A DNA stretch of 64,000 bases. Origin: Hyphomicrobiales bacterium. Lineage in GTDB: Bacteria; Pseudomonadota; Alphaproteobacteria; Rhizobiales; Rhizobiaceae. Numbering within the stretch: position 1 is the stretch's first letter; each line of letters begins with the position of its first letter. Where the stretch lies: contig UCKU01000015.1 of NCBI GenBank assembly GCA_900473185.1, positions 57,011 to 121,010 of the forward strand, given 5' to 3'. Positions 16,397 to 25,289 of the stretch are shown in pieces. A program made the position numbers and the translations under genes. The notes under the pieces are model-generated. The model saw only the letters and a list, made by a program, of their open reading frames with translations, was not told the origin of the DNA and ran no database searches.

Positions 16397-16837
16397 TCAG
16401 ACGGCGGGGCGCTTGGCGAGAAGGTCGCGGATTTCGGTCAGCAGCGCGACATCGGCCGGCGGCGGCGGAACCTCTGCCGGCGCTTCCTTCGCCTTGCGCT
16501 CAACCTGCTCGCGCAGAATATTCACAGCCTTGATCATCAGGAAGATGATCCAGGCGAGGATCACGAAATTGATGAGGACCGTGATGAAATTGCCGTACGC
16601 GAAAACGGCCCCGTGGCTGCGGGCAAGTGCAAGGGTTGGCTGCCCATAGGCGTCCTTCGCCAGCGGAATGTAGTAGTTGGAGAAGTCGAAACCGCCGAAG
16701 ATCGCACCGACGATCGGCATGATGATATCTTCGACCAGCGACTTGACGATACCGCCGAAGGCGCCGCCGATGATGACACCGACTGCGAGATCCATGACAT
16801 TGCCGCGGGCGATGAAAGCTTTGAAGTCATTGAGCAT
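16397..16837 (-). CDS. mscL: Large-conductance mechanosensitive channel
   Basis: A 146-residue MscL. It has the amphipathic N-terminus MLNDFKAFIARGN, the glycine-rich first membrane helix (AVGVIIGGAFGG), a periplasmic loop and a second helix (FVILAWIIFLMI) followed by a charged C-terminus. The channel opens under membrane tension to release solutes on osmotic downshock. The ATG at 16837 has GGGGAGA upstream; an earlier ATG adds 12 residues outside the family. It is divergent from the large kinase gene. Confidence 0.95.
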   Translation of the reverse strand: MLNDFKAFIARGNVMDLAVGVIIGGAFGGIVKSLVEDIIMPIVGAIFGGFDFSNYYIPLAKDAYGQPTLALARSHGAVFAYGNFITVLINFVILAWIIFLMIKAVNILREQVERKAKEAPAEVPPPPADVALLTEIRDLLAKRPAV

Positions 16838-17056
16838 CCGATCTGTCTCCCCTTGATGCATTTTCAAAGACATGCCGTTGTTTTCATTAGCTACACCTTC
16901 ATCTCAATTAATCAATCGGCAATTGGAAATATTCGGACACTGCCCCCATCCGCGTAGAACTTAAGACCAAGGCCGCGGGAATTTTCAAACTTGCTGAATT
17001 GCCCTAATCTCGGACTGTTCCGGGAGGACGGCGGATTGTCCGTCGGCGGAGGGTCA

Positions 17057-20000
17057 ATGCTTCCAGGCTGGGTCATATTTGCGTTTGCCTTGGGTTATCT
17101 TCTGCTGCTTTTCGCAGTAGCGAGCTACGGCGACCGCCGGAGCCGGAAATTCGGTGTGCCGGAAGGCGGCCGGCCTGTGGTCTATGCGCTCAGCCTGGCG
17201 ATCTACTGCACCTCCTGGACCTATTTCGGCGGCGTCGGCCTTGCTGCTCATCACGGGCTGGAATTTGCCGGCATCTATATCGGGCCAATCCTCGTCTTCA
17301 CCCTCGGCATGCCGCTTTTGAAGCGCATCATCGAACTCGCCAAGGCCGAGAAGCTTACATCCGTTGCCGATTTCATTGCCGCGCGCTACGGCAAGAATTC
17401 CACTGTCGCAACCATCGTGGCGCTGATCTGCCTCATCGGCACCATCCCCTATATCGCGCTGCAGCTGAAATCCATTTCAGCGACGGTCACGGCCATGGTC
17501 AATCCGTCCGACTATGGCATCGGCAGCGGCAACCTCTACTTCCTCGACCTTCCGCTGATCGTGACGCTGGTGCTTGCCTGCTTCGCGATCATGTTCGGTA
17601 CCCGCCACACCGATGCGACGGAACATCAGGACGGGCTCATCCTCGCCGTATCGATGGAATCGATGGTGAAGCTCGTTGCCTTCCTGACGGCGGGCATCTG
17701 CGTCATCTGGTTCCTGTTCGACGGGCCAAGCGACCTGTGGCAGAAGGGATCGGAGAACGCCCTGGTCACCGCCGCACTCGACTATCAGACCCCGCTCAGC
17801 CGATGGATCACGCTGACGCTGCTTTCGGCCTTCGCCATTATCATGCTGCCGCGCCAGTTCCATGTCACCGTCGTCGAAAACCGCACGGCAAAGCAGCTCC
17901 GGCTCGCGGGCTTTCTCTTCCCGCTTTATCTGATCGCCATCAATCTCTTCGTGCTGCCGGTCGCGATCGGCGGGCTGCTGACCTTCGGCGGCAATGGCAA
18001 TGCTGACCTTTACGTGCTCTCTCTGCCGCTTGTGGGGCAAATGCCCGTTGTCTCGCTAATCACCTTCATCGGCGGCTTTTCGGCGGCGACCGCCATGGTG
18101 ATCGTCGATTCCGTGGCGCTTTCCATCATGGTGTCGAACGACATCGTCATGCCGTTCTTCCTGCGCCGGAAGCTCGCGGGCCTTGCGAGCCAGCGCGACG
18201 ACTTCGCAAAAAGCCTGCTCAATATCCGCCGCAGCGCCATCTTCGCCGTGCTGCTGCTTGGCTATGCCTATTACCGTTCGACCGACAGCACGGCGGGGCT
18301 TGCCTCGATCGGCCTGCTCTCCTTTGCCGCCATCGCGCAGATTGCGCCCGCCCTCTTCGGCGGCATGATCTGGCGACGGGCGAATGCGCGCGGCGCCATC
18401 CTCGGCCTCTCGTCCGGTTTCGTCATCTGGGTCTACCTGCTGTTCCTGCCCTCATTCGGAGGCCCGGATTATTCTTATGTTGCGAGCAGTTTCCTCGGCT
18501 TTATCTTTCCCGGCACGACGCTCTTCACCGGCCCGGATGCCGATCCGCTTGTCAATGCGACGGCAATGAGCCTGCTCGTCAATACCGCCGCCTTCATCGT
18601 GGGATCGCTGACGCGCAACGCCAAGCCGCTGGAACGCATCCAGGCCGGCATCTTCGTCAAGCGGCATTCGCGCTCGCAATTTGCCACGCGGGGTTGGAAG
18701 ACCCGCATCAGCGTCGGAGATCTCAAGACGGCGATCGCCCGCTATCTCGGCGAGGAGCGCATGCAGCGCTCGCTTGCGACCTATGAGCAGACGTCGGGCC
18801 GCAAGCTGGAGGACGACCAGCCGGCGGATATGGCGCTCATCCACTTCACCGAGCAGCTTCTCGGCAGCGCCATCGGCTCCTCCTCGGCGCGGCTCGTGCT
18901 GTCGTTGATCCTGCAAAAAATCGAGGATGCTTCCTCGGACACGGCCTGGCTGCTCGATCAGGCGAGCGAAGCACTGCAATATAATCAGGACATGCTGCAG
19001 ACGGCGCTCTCGCAGATGGATCAGGGCATCGCCGTCTTCGACAGTTCCAACCGGCTGACGATCTGGAACCGGCGCTTCCGGCAATTGCTGGATCTGCCGG
19101 AAAATGCCGGCCAGGTCGGTTTTCCGCTATCGGAAATCGTCAGTATCCTCAGCCAGCGCGGCGATATCGCGCCGAGCGACCAAGGCCAAGCGGTGCGGCA
19201 TTTCCTGACGCTCGACAAGCCCTTCCCGCTGGTGCTCGGCGGCGGCGAGCGCATCATCGAAGTGCGTTCCAACGCCATGCCGGACAAGGGTATCGTCGCG
19301 ACCTTCACCGACATCACCCAGCGTGTGGCCGCCGACCGGGCGCTGAAACAGGCAAACGAGACGCTGGAGCAGCGTGTCGTCGAGCGCACCGCGGAACTGA
19401 CCCGCGTCAACAAGGAGCTCGCCGAGGCGCGCGCAGCGGCCGAGGAGGCCAATATCGGCAAGACGCGCTTCTTTGCCGCCGCCGGCCACGATATTCTGCA
19501 GCCACTCAATGCGGCTCGGCTCTATTCTTCCGCGCTCGTCGAACGCATGGCGCAATCAGAAAACAGCCCGATCGTGCGCAATATCGATTCCGCGCTGGAA
19601 TCGGTCGAATCCATTCTCGGCGCCGTGCTCGATATTTCCCGGCTTGATACCGGCGCCATGCGCCCGCGGCTGGCGTCCGTGCCGCTTGCCGACCTACTGG
19701 AACGCATCGAGACCGATTTTGCGCCGATCGCCCGCGAGAAGAAGCTGAAGCTCAAGGTCATGCCGACTTCGCTGCGGGTGCGCTCCGATCCAAACCTGCT
19801 GCGCCGTCTCGTACAGAACCTCGTTTCCAATGCCATTAAATATACTGTCAGCGGCAAGGTGCTGGTCGGGGTAAGGCGACGTGGCAATCAAGTGATGATC
19901 CAGGTGATGGATTCCGGGATCGGCATACCGCCTTCGAAATTCCGGACAGTTTTCAAGGAATTCGCGCGGCTGGATGAGGGTGCCAAGACCGCATCGGGCC

Positions 20001-20557
20001 TCGGGCTCGGCCTCTCCATCGTCGATCGCATCGCCCGCGTGCTCAATCACAAGGTCGAGCTTCATTCAACGCATGGCAAGGGCACGGAATTCCGCATTCT
20101 CATGCCGCTCGATATCTCGAAGAGCGCGGAAGCCGCAGCAGCCGTCGTTCCCGTCGACCGCACGGCGCAGCCGCTGAAGGGATTGCGCATCCTCTGCATC
20201 GACAACGAAACCAAGATCCTCGAAGGCATGCGGCTCTTGATCGACGGATGGGGCTGCGATACGCAGGCGGCGGATTCGCTTTCCGTTGTCCAGGCGCTCT
20301 CGATGCGTCAACCGCCCGATCTCGTCATTGCCGACTATCATCTTGCCGACGGGACCGGGGTCGAAGCGATCCTGCATCTGCGGCAGCATTTCGGTGTCGA
20401 TATTCCGGCCTTGCTCGTTACTGCCGACAGGACGCCAGAGGTGCGCGCCGAAGCGGAGAAGCATGGCATCGCCGTACAGCACAAGCCGGTGCGCCCGGCG
20501 GCACTTCGCGCCTATATCACCCAGATTTCCGGCCTGAAGCGCACCGCCGCCGAGTGA
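17057..20557 (+). CDS. Sodium:solute symporter-like hybrid histidine kinase
   Basis: About 1166 residues in one chain: 12-13 membrane helices of a sodium:solute symporter (SSS) domain (about 1-540), a linker and PAS-like region with a coiled coil (about 650-800), a histidine kinase core with phospho-acceptor His near 811 (GHDILQPLN), N box NLVSNAIKYT and GLGLGLSIVDR, and a C-terminal receiver with Asp near 1093 (VIADYHLADG). It is probably a sensor that senses or moves a solute and signals through phosphorelay; the output partner is not adjacent. The start is uncertain: ATG 17057, TTG 17036 (best ribosome-binding site, GGGAGGA) or ATG 16991. Confidence 0.92.
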   Translation: MLPGWVIFAFALGYLLLLFAVASYGDRRSRKFGVPEGGRPVVYALSLAIYCTSWTYFGGVGLAAHHGLEFAGIYIGPILVFTLGMPLLKRIIELAKAEKLTSVADFIAARYGKNSTVATIVALICLIGTIPYIALQLKSISATVTAMVNPSDYGIGSGNLYFLDLPLIVTLVLACFAIMFGTRHTDATEHQDGLILAVSMESMVKLVAFLTAGICVIWFLFDGPSDLWQKGSENALVTAALDYQTPLSRWITLTLLSAFAIIMLPRQFHVTVVENRTAKQLRLAGFLFPLYLIAINLFVLPVAIGGLLTFGGNGNADLYVLSLPLVGQMPVVSLITFIGGFSAATAMVIVDSVALSIMVSNDIVMPFFLRRKLAGLASQRDDFAKSLLNIRRSAIFAVLLLGYAYYRSTDSTAGLASIGLLSFAAIAQIAPALFGGMIWRRANARGAILGLSSGFVIWVYLLFLPSFGGPDYSYVASSFLGFIFPGTTLFTGPDADPLVNATAMSLLVNTAAFIVGSLTRNAKPLERIQAGIFVKRHSRSQFATRGWKTRISVGDLKTAIARYLGEERMQRSLATYEQTSGRKLEDDQPADMALIHFTEQLLGSAIGSSSARLVLSLILQKIEDASSDTAWLLDQASEALQYNQDMLQTALSQMDQGIAVFDSSNRLTIWNRRFRQLLDLPENAGQVGFPLSEIVSILSQRGDIAPSDQGQAVRHFLTLDKPFPLVLGGGERIIEVRSNAMPDKGIVATFTDITQRVAADRALKQANETLEQRVVERTAELTRVNKELAEARAAAEEANIGKTRFFAAAGHDILQPLNAARLYSSALVERMAQSENSPIVRNIDSALESVESILGAVLDISRLDTGAMRPRLASVPLADLLERIETDFAPIAREKKLKLKVMPTSLRVRSDPNLLRRLVQNLVSNAIKYTVSGKVLVGVRRRGNQVMIQVMDSGIGIPPSKFRTVFKEFARLDEGAKTASGLGLGLSIVDRIARVLNHKVELHSTHGKGTEFRILMPLDISKSAEAAAAVVPVDRTAQPLKGLRILCIDNETKILEGMRLLIDGWGCDTQAADSLSVVQALSMRQPPDLVIADYHLADGTGVEAILHLRQHFGVDIPALLVTADRTPEVRAEAEKHGIAVQHKPVRPAALRAYITQISGLKRTAAE

Positions 20558-20560
20558 AGA

Positions 20561-21124
20561 TCAGACCGCCTTGCGCCGGCCAAAGACGTGGCCGACAAGC
20601 TCCTGGACGCGGGCGGCGGTCGGGACATCGCCGAACAGGATACGGTACATGATGGGGGCGACTACGCGATCCATCACTGCATCGACATCGGGGAACGCCT
20701 CGCCCCTCTCCTTCGCCCGACCGGCAATCGCCTCGATCTGCTGACGGGTAAAGTTGCAACACTTGTTGGCATTGTCGCCGGTCTGGGCGGAGAGCACGTC
20801 GCGGACATATTCACGGCCAGGACCGGAAGACATTTCCTCGGCATATTGCTCGGCCCAGGCCTCCAGATCGCCGGCGCCGGTACCGGTATCGACCGGCTCC
20901 ATATCGGGGCGGAGGCGCTCCACGGCAACGTCGGCCAGCAATTCCTGCAGATCACCCCAGCGGCGATAGATGGTGGAAGGCGTCACGCCTGCACGCGTCG
21001 CGATCAGCGGCACGGTGATCTCTGCACGGCTCATCTCTACAAGGAGGTCACGCACGGCGGCATGCACGGAAGCCTGGACACGCGCGCTTCTGCCACCCGG
21101 ACGGATATTCTCTTTCACTGCCAT
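20561..21124 (-). CDS. TetR/AcrR family transcriptional regulator
   Basis: A 187-residue TetR-type repressor. The N-terminal helix-turn-helix (about 27-62) ends in the typical TPSTIYRRWGDLQELL; the C-terminal domain carries the ligand pocket and dimer interface. It is transcribed away from the MFS gene at 21334 across a 209-base gap with two short inverted repeats, the usual arrangement for a repressor of its neighbour and of itself. The inducer is unknown. Confidence 0.9.
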   Translation of the reverse strand: MAVKENIRPGGRSARVQASVHAAVRDLLVEMSRAEITVPLIATRAGVTPSTIYRRWGDLQELLADVAVERLRPDMEPVDTGTGAGDLEAWAEQYAEEMSSGPGREYVRDVLSAQTGDNANKCCNFTRQQIEAIAGRAKERGEAFPDVDAVMDRVVAPIMYRILFGDVPTAARVQELVGHVFGRRKAV

Positions 21125-21149
21125 TTCGAACCCAACCTTCTCCGCCGTG

Positions 21150-21235
21150 AAGTGCGCTGCGATCTTTCAGATTCGCCTAGCACGCTTCAGGTCCTTTTAC
21201 GCAATTCCGGATGCAAAACCGCGGCCAATACTTCA
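21150..21235. repeat. Degenerate copy of the intergenic palindromic repeat
   Basis: Shares GCGATCTTTCAGATTCGC and TGCAAAACCGCGG-like blocks with the full copy at 15007-15110 but has lost one outer end. Unlike the full copies it lies between divergent genes. Confidence 0.6.
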
Positions 21236-21258
21236 GAAACTTTCATACACCTATAAAC

Positions 21259-21271
21259 GCAAATTATTTGC
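21259..21271. promoter_or_regulatory. Candidate operator in tetR/MFS intergenic region
   Basis: GCAAAT-t-ATTTGC, a perfect 6-bp palindrome with one central base, 63 bases before the MFS start. A second one, AGCTAA..TTAGCT, is at 21298-21318, next to the MFS ribosome-binding site. Either may bind the divergent TetR protein. Confidence 0.4.
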
Positions 21272-21333
21272 TTTTAGATTTTGCGCGCCCTAGATAGAGC
21301 TAACGCAATGAATTAGCTTTAAGGAGCTTATAT

Positions 21334-22521
21334 ATGGTCGCCGCTACCGAATCCATCAAGAATTCGTCGCCCATGGGCTTCCATGCTCTGACGCTTGCCA
21401 TCTTCTTCGGCGCATCGGCAGCGCCGACGCCTCTCTATCGCATCTATCAGGAAAGCTTTGCCGTTTCTCCCATCCTGATCACCGTGATCTTCGCAGTCTA
21501 CGCCTTCGCATTGCTCGCAGCCCTGCTGATTGCCGGCTCCATATCCGATCATCTCGGACGGCGGCCCGTCATTTTCGGCGCACTGGTGCTCGAAATCATC
21601 GCCATGGCGCTGTTTTCCATTGCCAGCGGGCCGGAATGGCTGATTGCAGCACGTATCGTACAGGGACTTGCGACCGGCATTGCCGGCGCTTCGCTGGGTG
21701 CTGCCCTTGTCGATATCGACCGGGCAAAGGGGCAGATCGTCAACTCGCTCGCACCGCTTTCCGGCATGGCGATCGGCGCCATCGGCACCAGCGCGCTGAT
21801 CCAGTATGGACCCGAGCCACTGCATCTCGTCTATGCCCTGCTGCTTGCCGCCTTTGCCGTGCAAGCCGTTGCGCTGTGGCTGACGCGAGAGACAGGCGGC
21901 ACGCGGCCCGGTTTCTTCAACTCGCTGAAGCCGACGATTTTCATTCCGCAGCAGGTGAAGAAGCCGCTGTCGCGGGTGACGCCAATCAATATCGCCAACT
22001 GGACGCTCGGCGGCTTCTACCTGTCGCTCGTGCCTTCTCTGGTCGCTTCGACCACCGGCAGCCGTGCGCCGCTGACGGGTGGCGCGGTCGTGGCAGCGCT
22101 GATGCTGTCGGGCGCAATCGCCGTCTTCTTGCGCCGCAGCCGCAGCCCGAAAGCCAATCTCGTCTTCGGGGTCGCCTCCCAAACATTGGGCATCGCAACG
22201 GTCGTTGCGGGCGTGCATCTTGCCAATGTGCCGCTGCTGCTCGTCGGCACGCTTTTGACGGGCGCCGGTTTCGGCACCAATTTCCTCGGCTCGATCGGCA
22301 CGATCATGCCGCTTGCCAAGCCGGAAGAGCGGGCCGGCCTGCTTTCGGCCTTCTATATTCAGAGCTATCTCGCCTTCAGCCTGCCGGCAATCCTTGCCGG
22401 CTTCCTCGTCAAGTCGATCGGCTACGGCATGACCACAGACATCTACGCAACCGCCATCGTCCTCGTCAGCCTTGCCGGGCTGATGGTGATGCGCACGACA
22501 AGGGAGACGGCGGCGGCTTAA
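21334..22521 (+). CDS. MFS transporter
   Basis: A 395-residue major facilitator protein with about 12 membrane helices. The loop 2-3 motif is GSISDHLGRRPVI and a later helix reads GLATGIAGASLGAALVD, as in drug/metabolite efflux permeases. AAGGAG precedes the ATG. The divergent TetR gene suggests inducible efflux of a small compound. Its TAA stop overlaps the palindromic repeat at 22520. Confidence 0.9.
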   Translation: MVAATESIKNSSPMGFHALTLAIFFGASAAPTPLYRIYQESFAVSPILITVIFAVYAFALLAALLIAGSISDHLGRRPVIFGALVLEIIAMALFSIASGPEWLIAARIVQGLATGIAGASLGAALVDIDRAKGQIVNSLAPLSGMAIGAIGTSALIQYGPEPLHLVYALLLAAFAVQAVALWLTRETGGTRPGFFNSLKPTIFIPQQVKKPLSRVTPINIANWTLGGFYLSLVPSLVASTTGSRAPLTGGAVVAALMLSGAIAVFLRRSRSPKANLVFGVASQTLGIATVVAGVHLANVPLLLVGTLLTGAGFGTNFLGSIGTIMPLAKPEERAGLLSAFYIQSYLAFSLPAILAGFLVKSIGYGMTTDIYATAIVLVSLAGLMVMRTTRETAAA

Positions 22522-22616
22522 AGCGTGTCGCGATCCTTCAGATCCGCCACGCTTTAAGCTCTTGTTTTCGAACGTCGTTATCGCAAAATCGCACACATTT
22601 TTGCGCGACATGCTAT
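22520..22616. repeat. Intergenic palindromic repeat, full copy
   Basis: Begins AAAGCGTGTCGCG inside the stop codon of the MFS gene and ends GCGCGACATGCT about 20 bases before the convergent monooxygenase stop. It aligns along its length with 15007-15110, with a few small deletions. Confidence 0.8.
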
Positions 22617-22635
22617 ATGCCATCGCAGGATGCGA

Positions 22636-23658
22636 TCAGCGCCAGCCGAGCGCCGGCGCGACATATTTCAGGATCGATTCGATGACGTGGGCATTGTATT
22701 CCACGCCAAGCTGGTTGGGGACGGTGAGCAGCAGCGTATCGGCCTCGGCGATCGCCTCGTCCTTCTTAAGCTCCTCGATGAGAGCATCGGGCTCGGCGGC
22801 ATAGGAACGGCCGAAGATTGCCCTCGTATTCTCGTCGATGAAACCGATCTTGTCCTGCCCTTCATTGCCATAGCCGAAATAGGAACGGTCGCGATCGTTC
22901 ACCAGTGCGAAGATGCTGCGGCTGACGGAAACGCGCGGCTCGCGCTGATGGCCAGCTTCCTTCCAGGCCTCGCGATAAGCGCGGATCTGCTTGGCCTGCT
23001 GGATATGGAAGGCTTCGCCCGTCTCGTCATCCTTCAGCGTCGAACTCTGCAGGTTCATGCCGAGCTTGGCGGCCCAGACGGCCGTAGCGTTCGAGCCTGC
23101 GCCCCACCAGATGCGCTCACGCAGGCCTTCGGAATGCGGCTCGAGCCGCAGCAGGCCGGGCGGATTGGGAAACATCGGGCGCGGATTGGGCTCGGCGAAG
23201 CCTTCGCCGCGCAGCACTTCCAGGAAGACCTCGGCATGGCGGCGGCCCATATCGGCATCGCTCTGTCCTTCCGGCGGGTTGTAGCCGAAATAGCGCCAGC
23301 CATCGATGACCTGCTCAGGCGAGCCTCGGCTGATGCCGAGCTGCAGGCGCCCGCGGGAAATCAGATCGGCCGCGCCGGCATCTTCCGCCATGTAGAGCGG
23401 ATTTTCGTAGCGCATGTCGATGACGGCCGTGCCGATCTCGATGCGGCTGGTCCGCGCGCCGACGGCCGCGAGCAGCGGGTATGGCGAAGCAAGCTGACGA
23501 GCAAAATGATGGACGCGGAAATAGGCGCCGTCCGCGCCAAGTTCTTCAGCGGCGACCGCGAGATCAATCGACTGCAGCAGCGTATCGCCTGCCGAGCGTG
23601 TCTGGGATTGCGGCGAGGGCGTCCAATGCCCGAACGAGAGAAAACCGATCTTCTTCAT
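22636..23658 (-). CDS. LLM-class flavin-dependent oxidoreductase
   Basis: A 340-residue luciferase-like monooxygenase (TIM barrel using reduced flavin). Typical parts are ELGADGAYFRVHHF near 40-53, the GTAVIDMRYENP strand near 97-108, and RGRLQLGISRGSPEQ near 124-138. Family members oxidise diverse small molecules and substrate cannot be predicted. It is monocistronic and divergent from the NolR-like regulator gene. Confidence 0.88.
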   Translation of the reverse strand: MKKIGFLSFGHWTPSPQSQTRSAGDTLLQSIDLAVAAEELGADGAYFRVHHFARQLASPYPLLAAVGARTSRIEIGTAVIDMRYENPLYMAEDAGAADLISRGRLQLGISRGSPEQVIDGWRYFGYNPPEGQSDADMGRRHAEVFLEVLRGEGFAEPNPRPMFPNPPGLLRLEPHSEGLRERIWWGAGSNATAVWAAKLGMNLQSSTLKDDETGEAFHIQQAKQIRAYREAWKEAGHQREPRVSVSRSIFALVNDRDRSYFGYGNEGQDKIGFIDENTRAIFGRSYAAEPDALIEELKKDEAIAEADTLLLTVPNQLGVEYNAHVIESILKYVAPALGWR

Positions 23659-23856
23659 GATTCCATCGCTTAAACTGAAGTGTGCCCTGCACGTTTCTTG
23701 TCATGATTCCTGACAGGCATATAGGCGCTCGCAGGAGATTTCTGAACCGGATGACTGATCAAATGCGAAATCGGCGCCGCACAGTTGCAGCACAGAACGC
23801 GGCCTATCTGGAAGCCTCCGAAAAACAGGGGGAAAAATTTGTTCCCGGCCACACTC

Positions 23857-23872
23857 TTAAGACAATTCTTAA
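23857..23872. promoter_or_regulatory. Candidate operator before NolR-like gene
   Basis: TTAAG-acaatt-CTTAA inverted repeat followed at once by ATTAG, 45-60 bases before the start of the ArsR-type gene. NolR-type sites contain TTAG-like half sites, so this may be an autoregulatory site. This is a weak call from sequence only. Confidence 0.3.
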
Positions 23873-23916
23873 TTAGTCATATAAATTGCGGTCCGCTAAA
23901 TTGTGAAGGGAAAGCG

Positions 23917-24228
23917 ATGAATACAGATAGTTTTGAAAAGAAAGCCGACCTGCTGCTGGTCATGGCGAATGCCCATCGACTGCGGATGCTGAAGACACTT
24001 GCTGAGCGCGAAGTGGCGGTCAACAACCTCGCCGATATTATCGGAATCAGCCAATCGGCACTCTCCCAACACCTTGCCAAGCTCCGCAGCAGAGACCTCG
24101 TCAAGACGCGGCGCGATGCGCAGACGATCTACTACTCGGTCAAATCCGAGAAGGTCCATGTGATCCTTGAAATGCTGAGCGAAATGTTCGACGAGGGCCA
24201 GACAACGGATCGCCTGCTGGCAGGTTAG
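23917..24228 (+). CDS. ArsR-family regulator, NolR-like
   Basis: A 103-residue winged-helix repressor. The recognition region SQSALSQHLAKLR followed by TRRDAQTIYYS closely resembles NolR, the rhizobial regulator of nodulation and symbiosis genes. There are no metal-binding cysteines, so it is not a classical metal sensor. The ATG at 23917 has AAGGGAAAG upstream; a longer frame from 23785 has no homologous N-terminus. I leave the symbol blank because true nolR may be another paralogue in the genome. Confidence 0.85.
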   Translation: MNTDSFEKKADLLLVMANAHRLRMLKTLAEREVAVNNLADIIGISQSALSQHLAKLRSRDLVKTRRDAQTIYYSVKSEKVHVILEMLSEMFDEGQTTDRLLAG

Positions 24229-24310
24229 AAGACTTCGTGTCACCTGGCATTCTCCGCCGTCACCAGTTATCTGCCATAGCCTGGCCTGCTGCGTCGGGCA
24301 TGAATTTTCT

Positions 24311-24787
24311 TTATTTCTCCACCAGCTTTGCCAGTTGCCCGGCGACCGTGCCCCAGCCGTCATAGAAACCCAATTCTTCATGCGTACTGCGGGTCTCCTT
24401 GTCCTTGTGCATGACAAGGGCGTTGTAGTCGGTGCCTTCGGGATGATCGGCGAAGGTGATGATGGCTGTCATGAAGGAGGTTGGCGCAGGGCGCCAGCCG
24501 CCAAGGAGCGCATTGGTGAAGACGATGCGGCGACCCTCCTGAATATCCAGGTAGCAGGCACTGAGATGATGCTGGAAGGGACCACCATCTTCACTCATCT
24601 CCGTGACGAGAGCACCGCCGGGTTTGACATCCATGGTGGCGACGCGGCAAAGCGCTGGCGCGGGAATCCACCATTTTTCGAATTTTGCCGGGTCGGTCCA
24701 GGCGCTCCAAACAGCGGACGGCGGGGCCTTGATGATGCGCGAGAGGGTGAGATCGAGATCAGGATTCACTTTGGTTGGGGCGTTCAT
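24311..24787 (-). CDS. SRPBCC / AHSA1-type protein
   Basis: A 158-residue START-like protein of the AHSA1 (activator of Hsp90 ATPase homologue 1) group: AVWSAWTDPAKFEKWW near 24-39 and a C-terminal GWGTVAGQLAKLVE helix. The start ATG overlaps the stop of the upstream ArsR gene (ATGA). Such ArsR-AHSA1 pairs are common in bacteria, the AHSA1 protein probably binding a hydrophobic ligand. Exact function is unknown. Confidence 0.85.
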   Translation of the reverse strand: MNAPTKVNPDLDLTLSRIIKAPPSAVWSAWTDPAKFEKWWIPAPALCRVATMDVKPGGALVTEMSEDGGPFQHHLSACYLDIQEGRRIVFTNALLGGWRPAPTSFMTAIITFADHPEGTDYNALVMHKDKETRSTHEELGFYDGWGTVAGQLAKLVEK

Positions 24788-25131
24788 TGGGACTTCTCCT
24801 CCTTCGATTGGGGCGCAGTAACGAAAGCTTCGAGCCTGTCCTTGCGGGCTTCCCAGATGGCGCGCTGAGCCGACAGCCAGCCGTCGACCATCGCGAAACG
24901 CTTCTTTTCCAGCGTGCAAGTACGCACCCTGCCCTGCTTTCTCGTTTCGATCAGGCCTGTCTCTTCCAGAAGGTGGATGTGTTTCATGAAGGACGGCAAG
25001 GCCATGTCGAAAGGCTTTGCAAGGTCGCTGATGCTGGCCGGACCGGTGCCTAACCGACCGATGACGGCGCGGCGCGTGGGATCGGCCAGTGCCAGGAAGA
25101 TGCTGTCGAGTTGATGTGAATAGTAATCCAT
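24784..25131 (-). CDS. ArsR-family transcriptional regulator (AHSA1-linked)
   Basis: A 115-residue winged-helix repressor beginning MDYYSHQLDSIF, with LADPTRRAVIGRL and MALPSFMKHIHLLEE as the DNA-binding part. No metal-site cysteines are seen. The ATG at 25131 is chosen over 25221 because family members start here and a long inverted repeat lies immediately upstream. It forms a translationally coupled operon with the AHSA1 gene and most likely represses itself. Confidence 0.87.
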   Translation of the reverse strand: MDYYSHQLDSIFLALADPTRRAVIGRLGTGPASISDLAKPFDMALPSFMKHIHLLEETGLIETRKQGRVRTCTLEKKRFAMVDGWLSAQRAIWEARKDRLEAFVTAPQSKEEKSQ

Positions 25132-25134
25132 AAG

Positions 25135-25161
25135 GCTAAGTATCGGCATCTGATACTTAGC
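25135..25161 (-). promoter_or_regulatory. Inverted-repeat operator of the ArsR-AHSA1 operon
   Basis: GCTAAGTATC (25135-25144) and GATACTTAGC (25152-25161) form a perfect 10-bp repeat with a 7-base spacer, 4 bases before the ArsR start codon. A further half site GCTAAGT follows at about 25168. Position and symmetry suit autorepression. Confidence 0.65.
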
Positions 25162-25252
25162 GCAAGAGCTAAGTGTTTTGAGTTGGCTGTTCGTGTGCCT
25201 GCAGCAGGATTCTCCGCTCAAGCCCAGCCAGAGATGGAGGGAATGTGAGAGC

Positions 25253-25282
25253 GGCGCCGCGGCCCTTGCGAGCCGCGGCGCC
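25253..25282 (-). terminator. GC-rich hairpin after fadJ
   Basis: GGCGCCGCGGC and GCCGCGGCGCC form a perfect 11-bp stem with an 8-base loop, 8 bases past the fadJ stop. There is no T tract, but the stem is very stable and marks the end of the fad operon. Confidence 0.55.
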
Positions 25283-25289
25283 TCACCAA

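Noticed and set aside
23917..24228. Naming the gene nolR
   Set aside because: Closely NolR-like in the recognition helix, but ArsR paralogues are common and the length and N-terminus differ.
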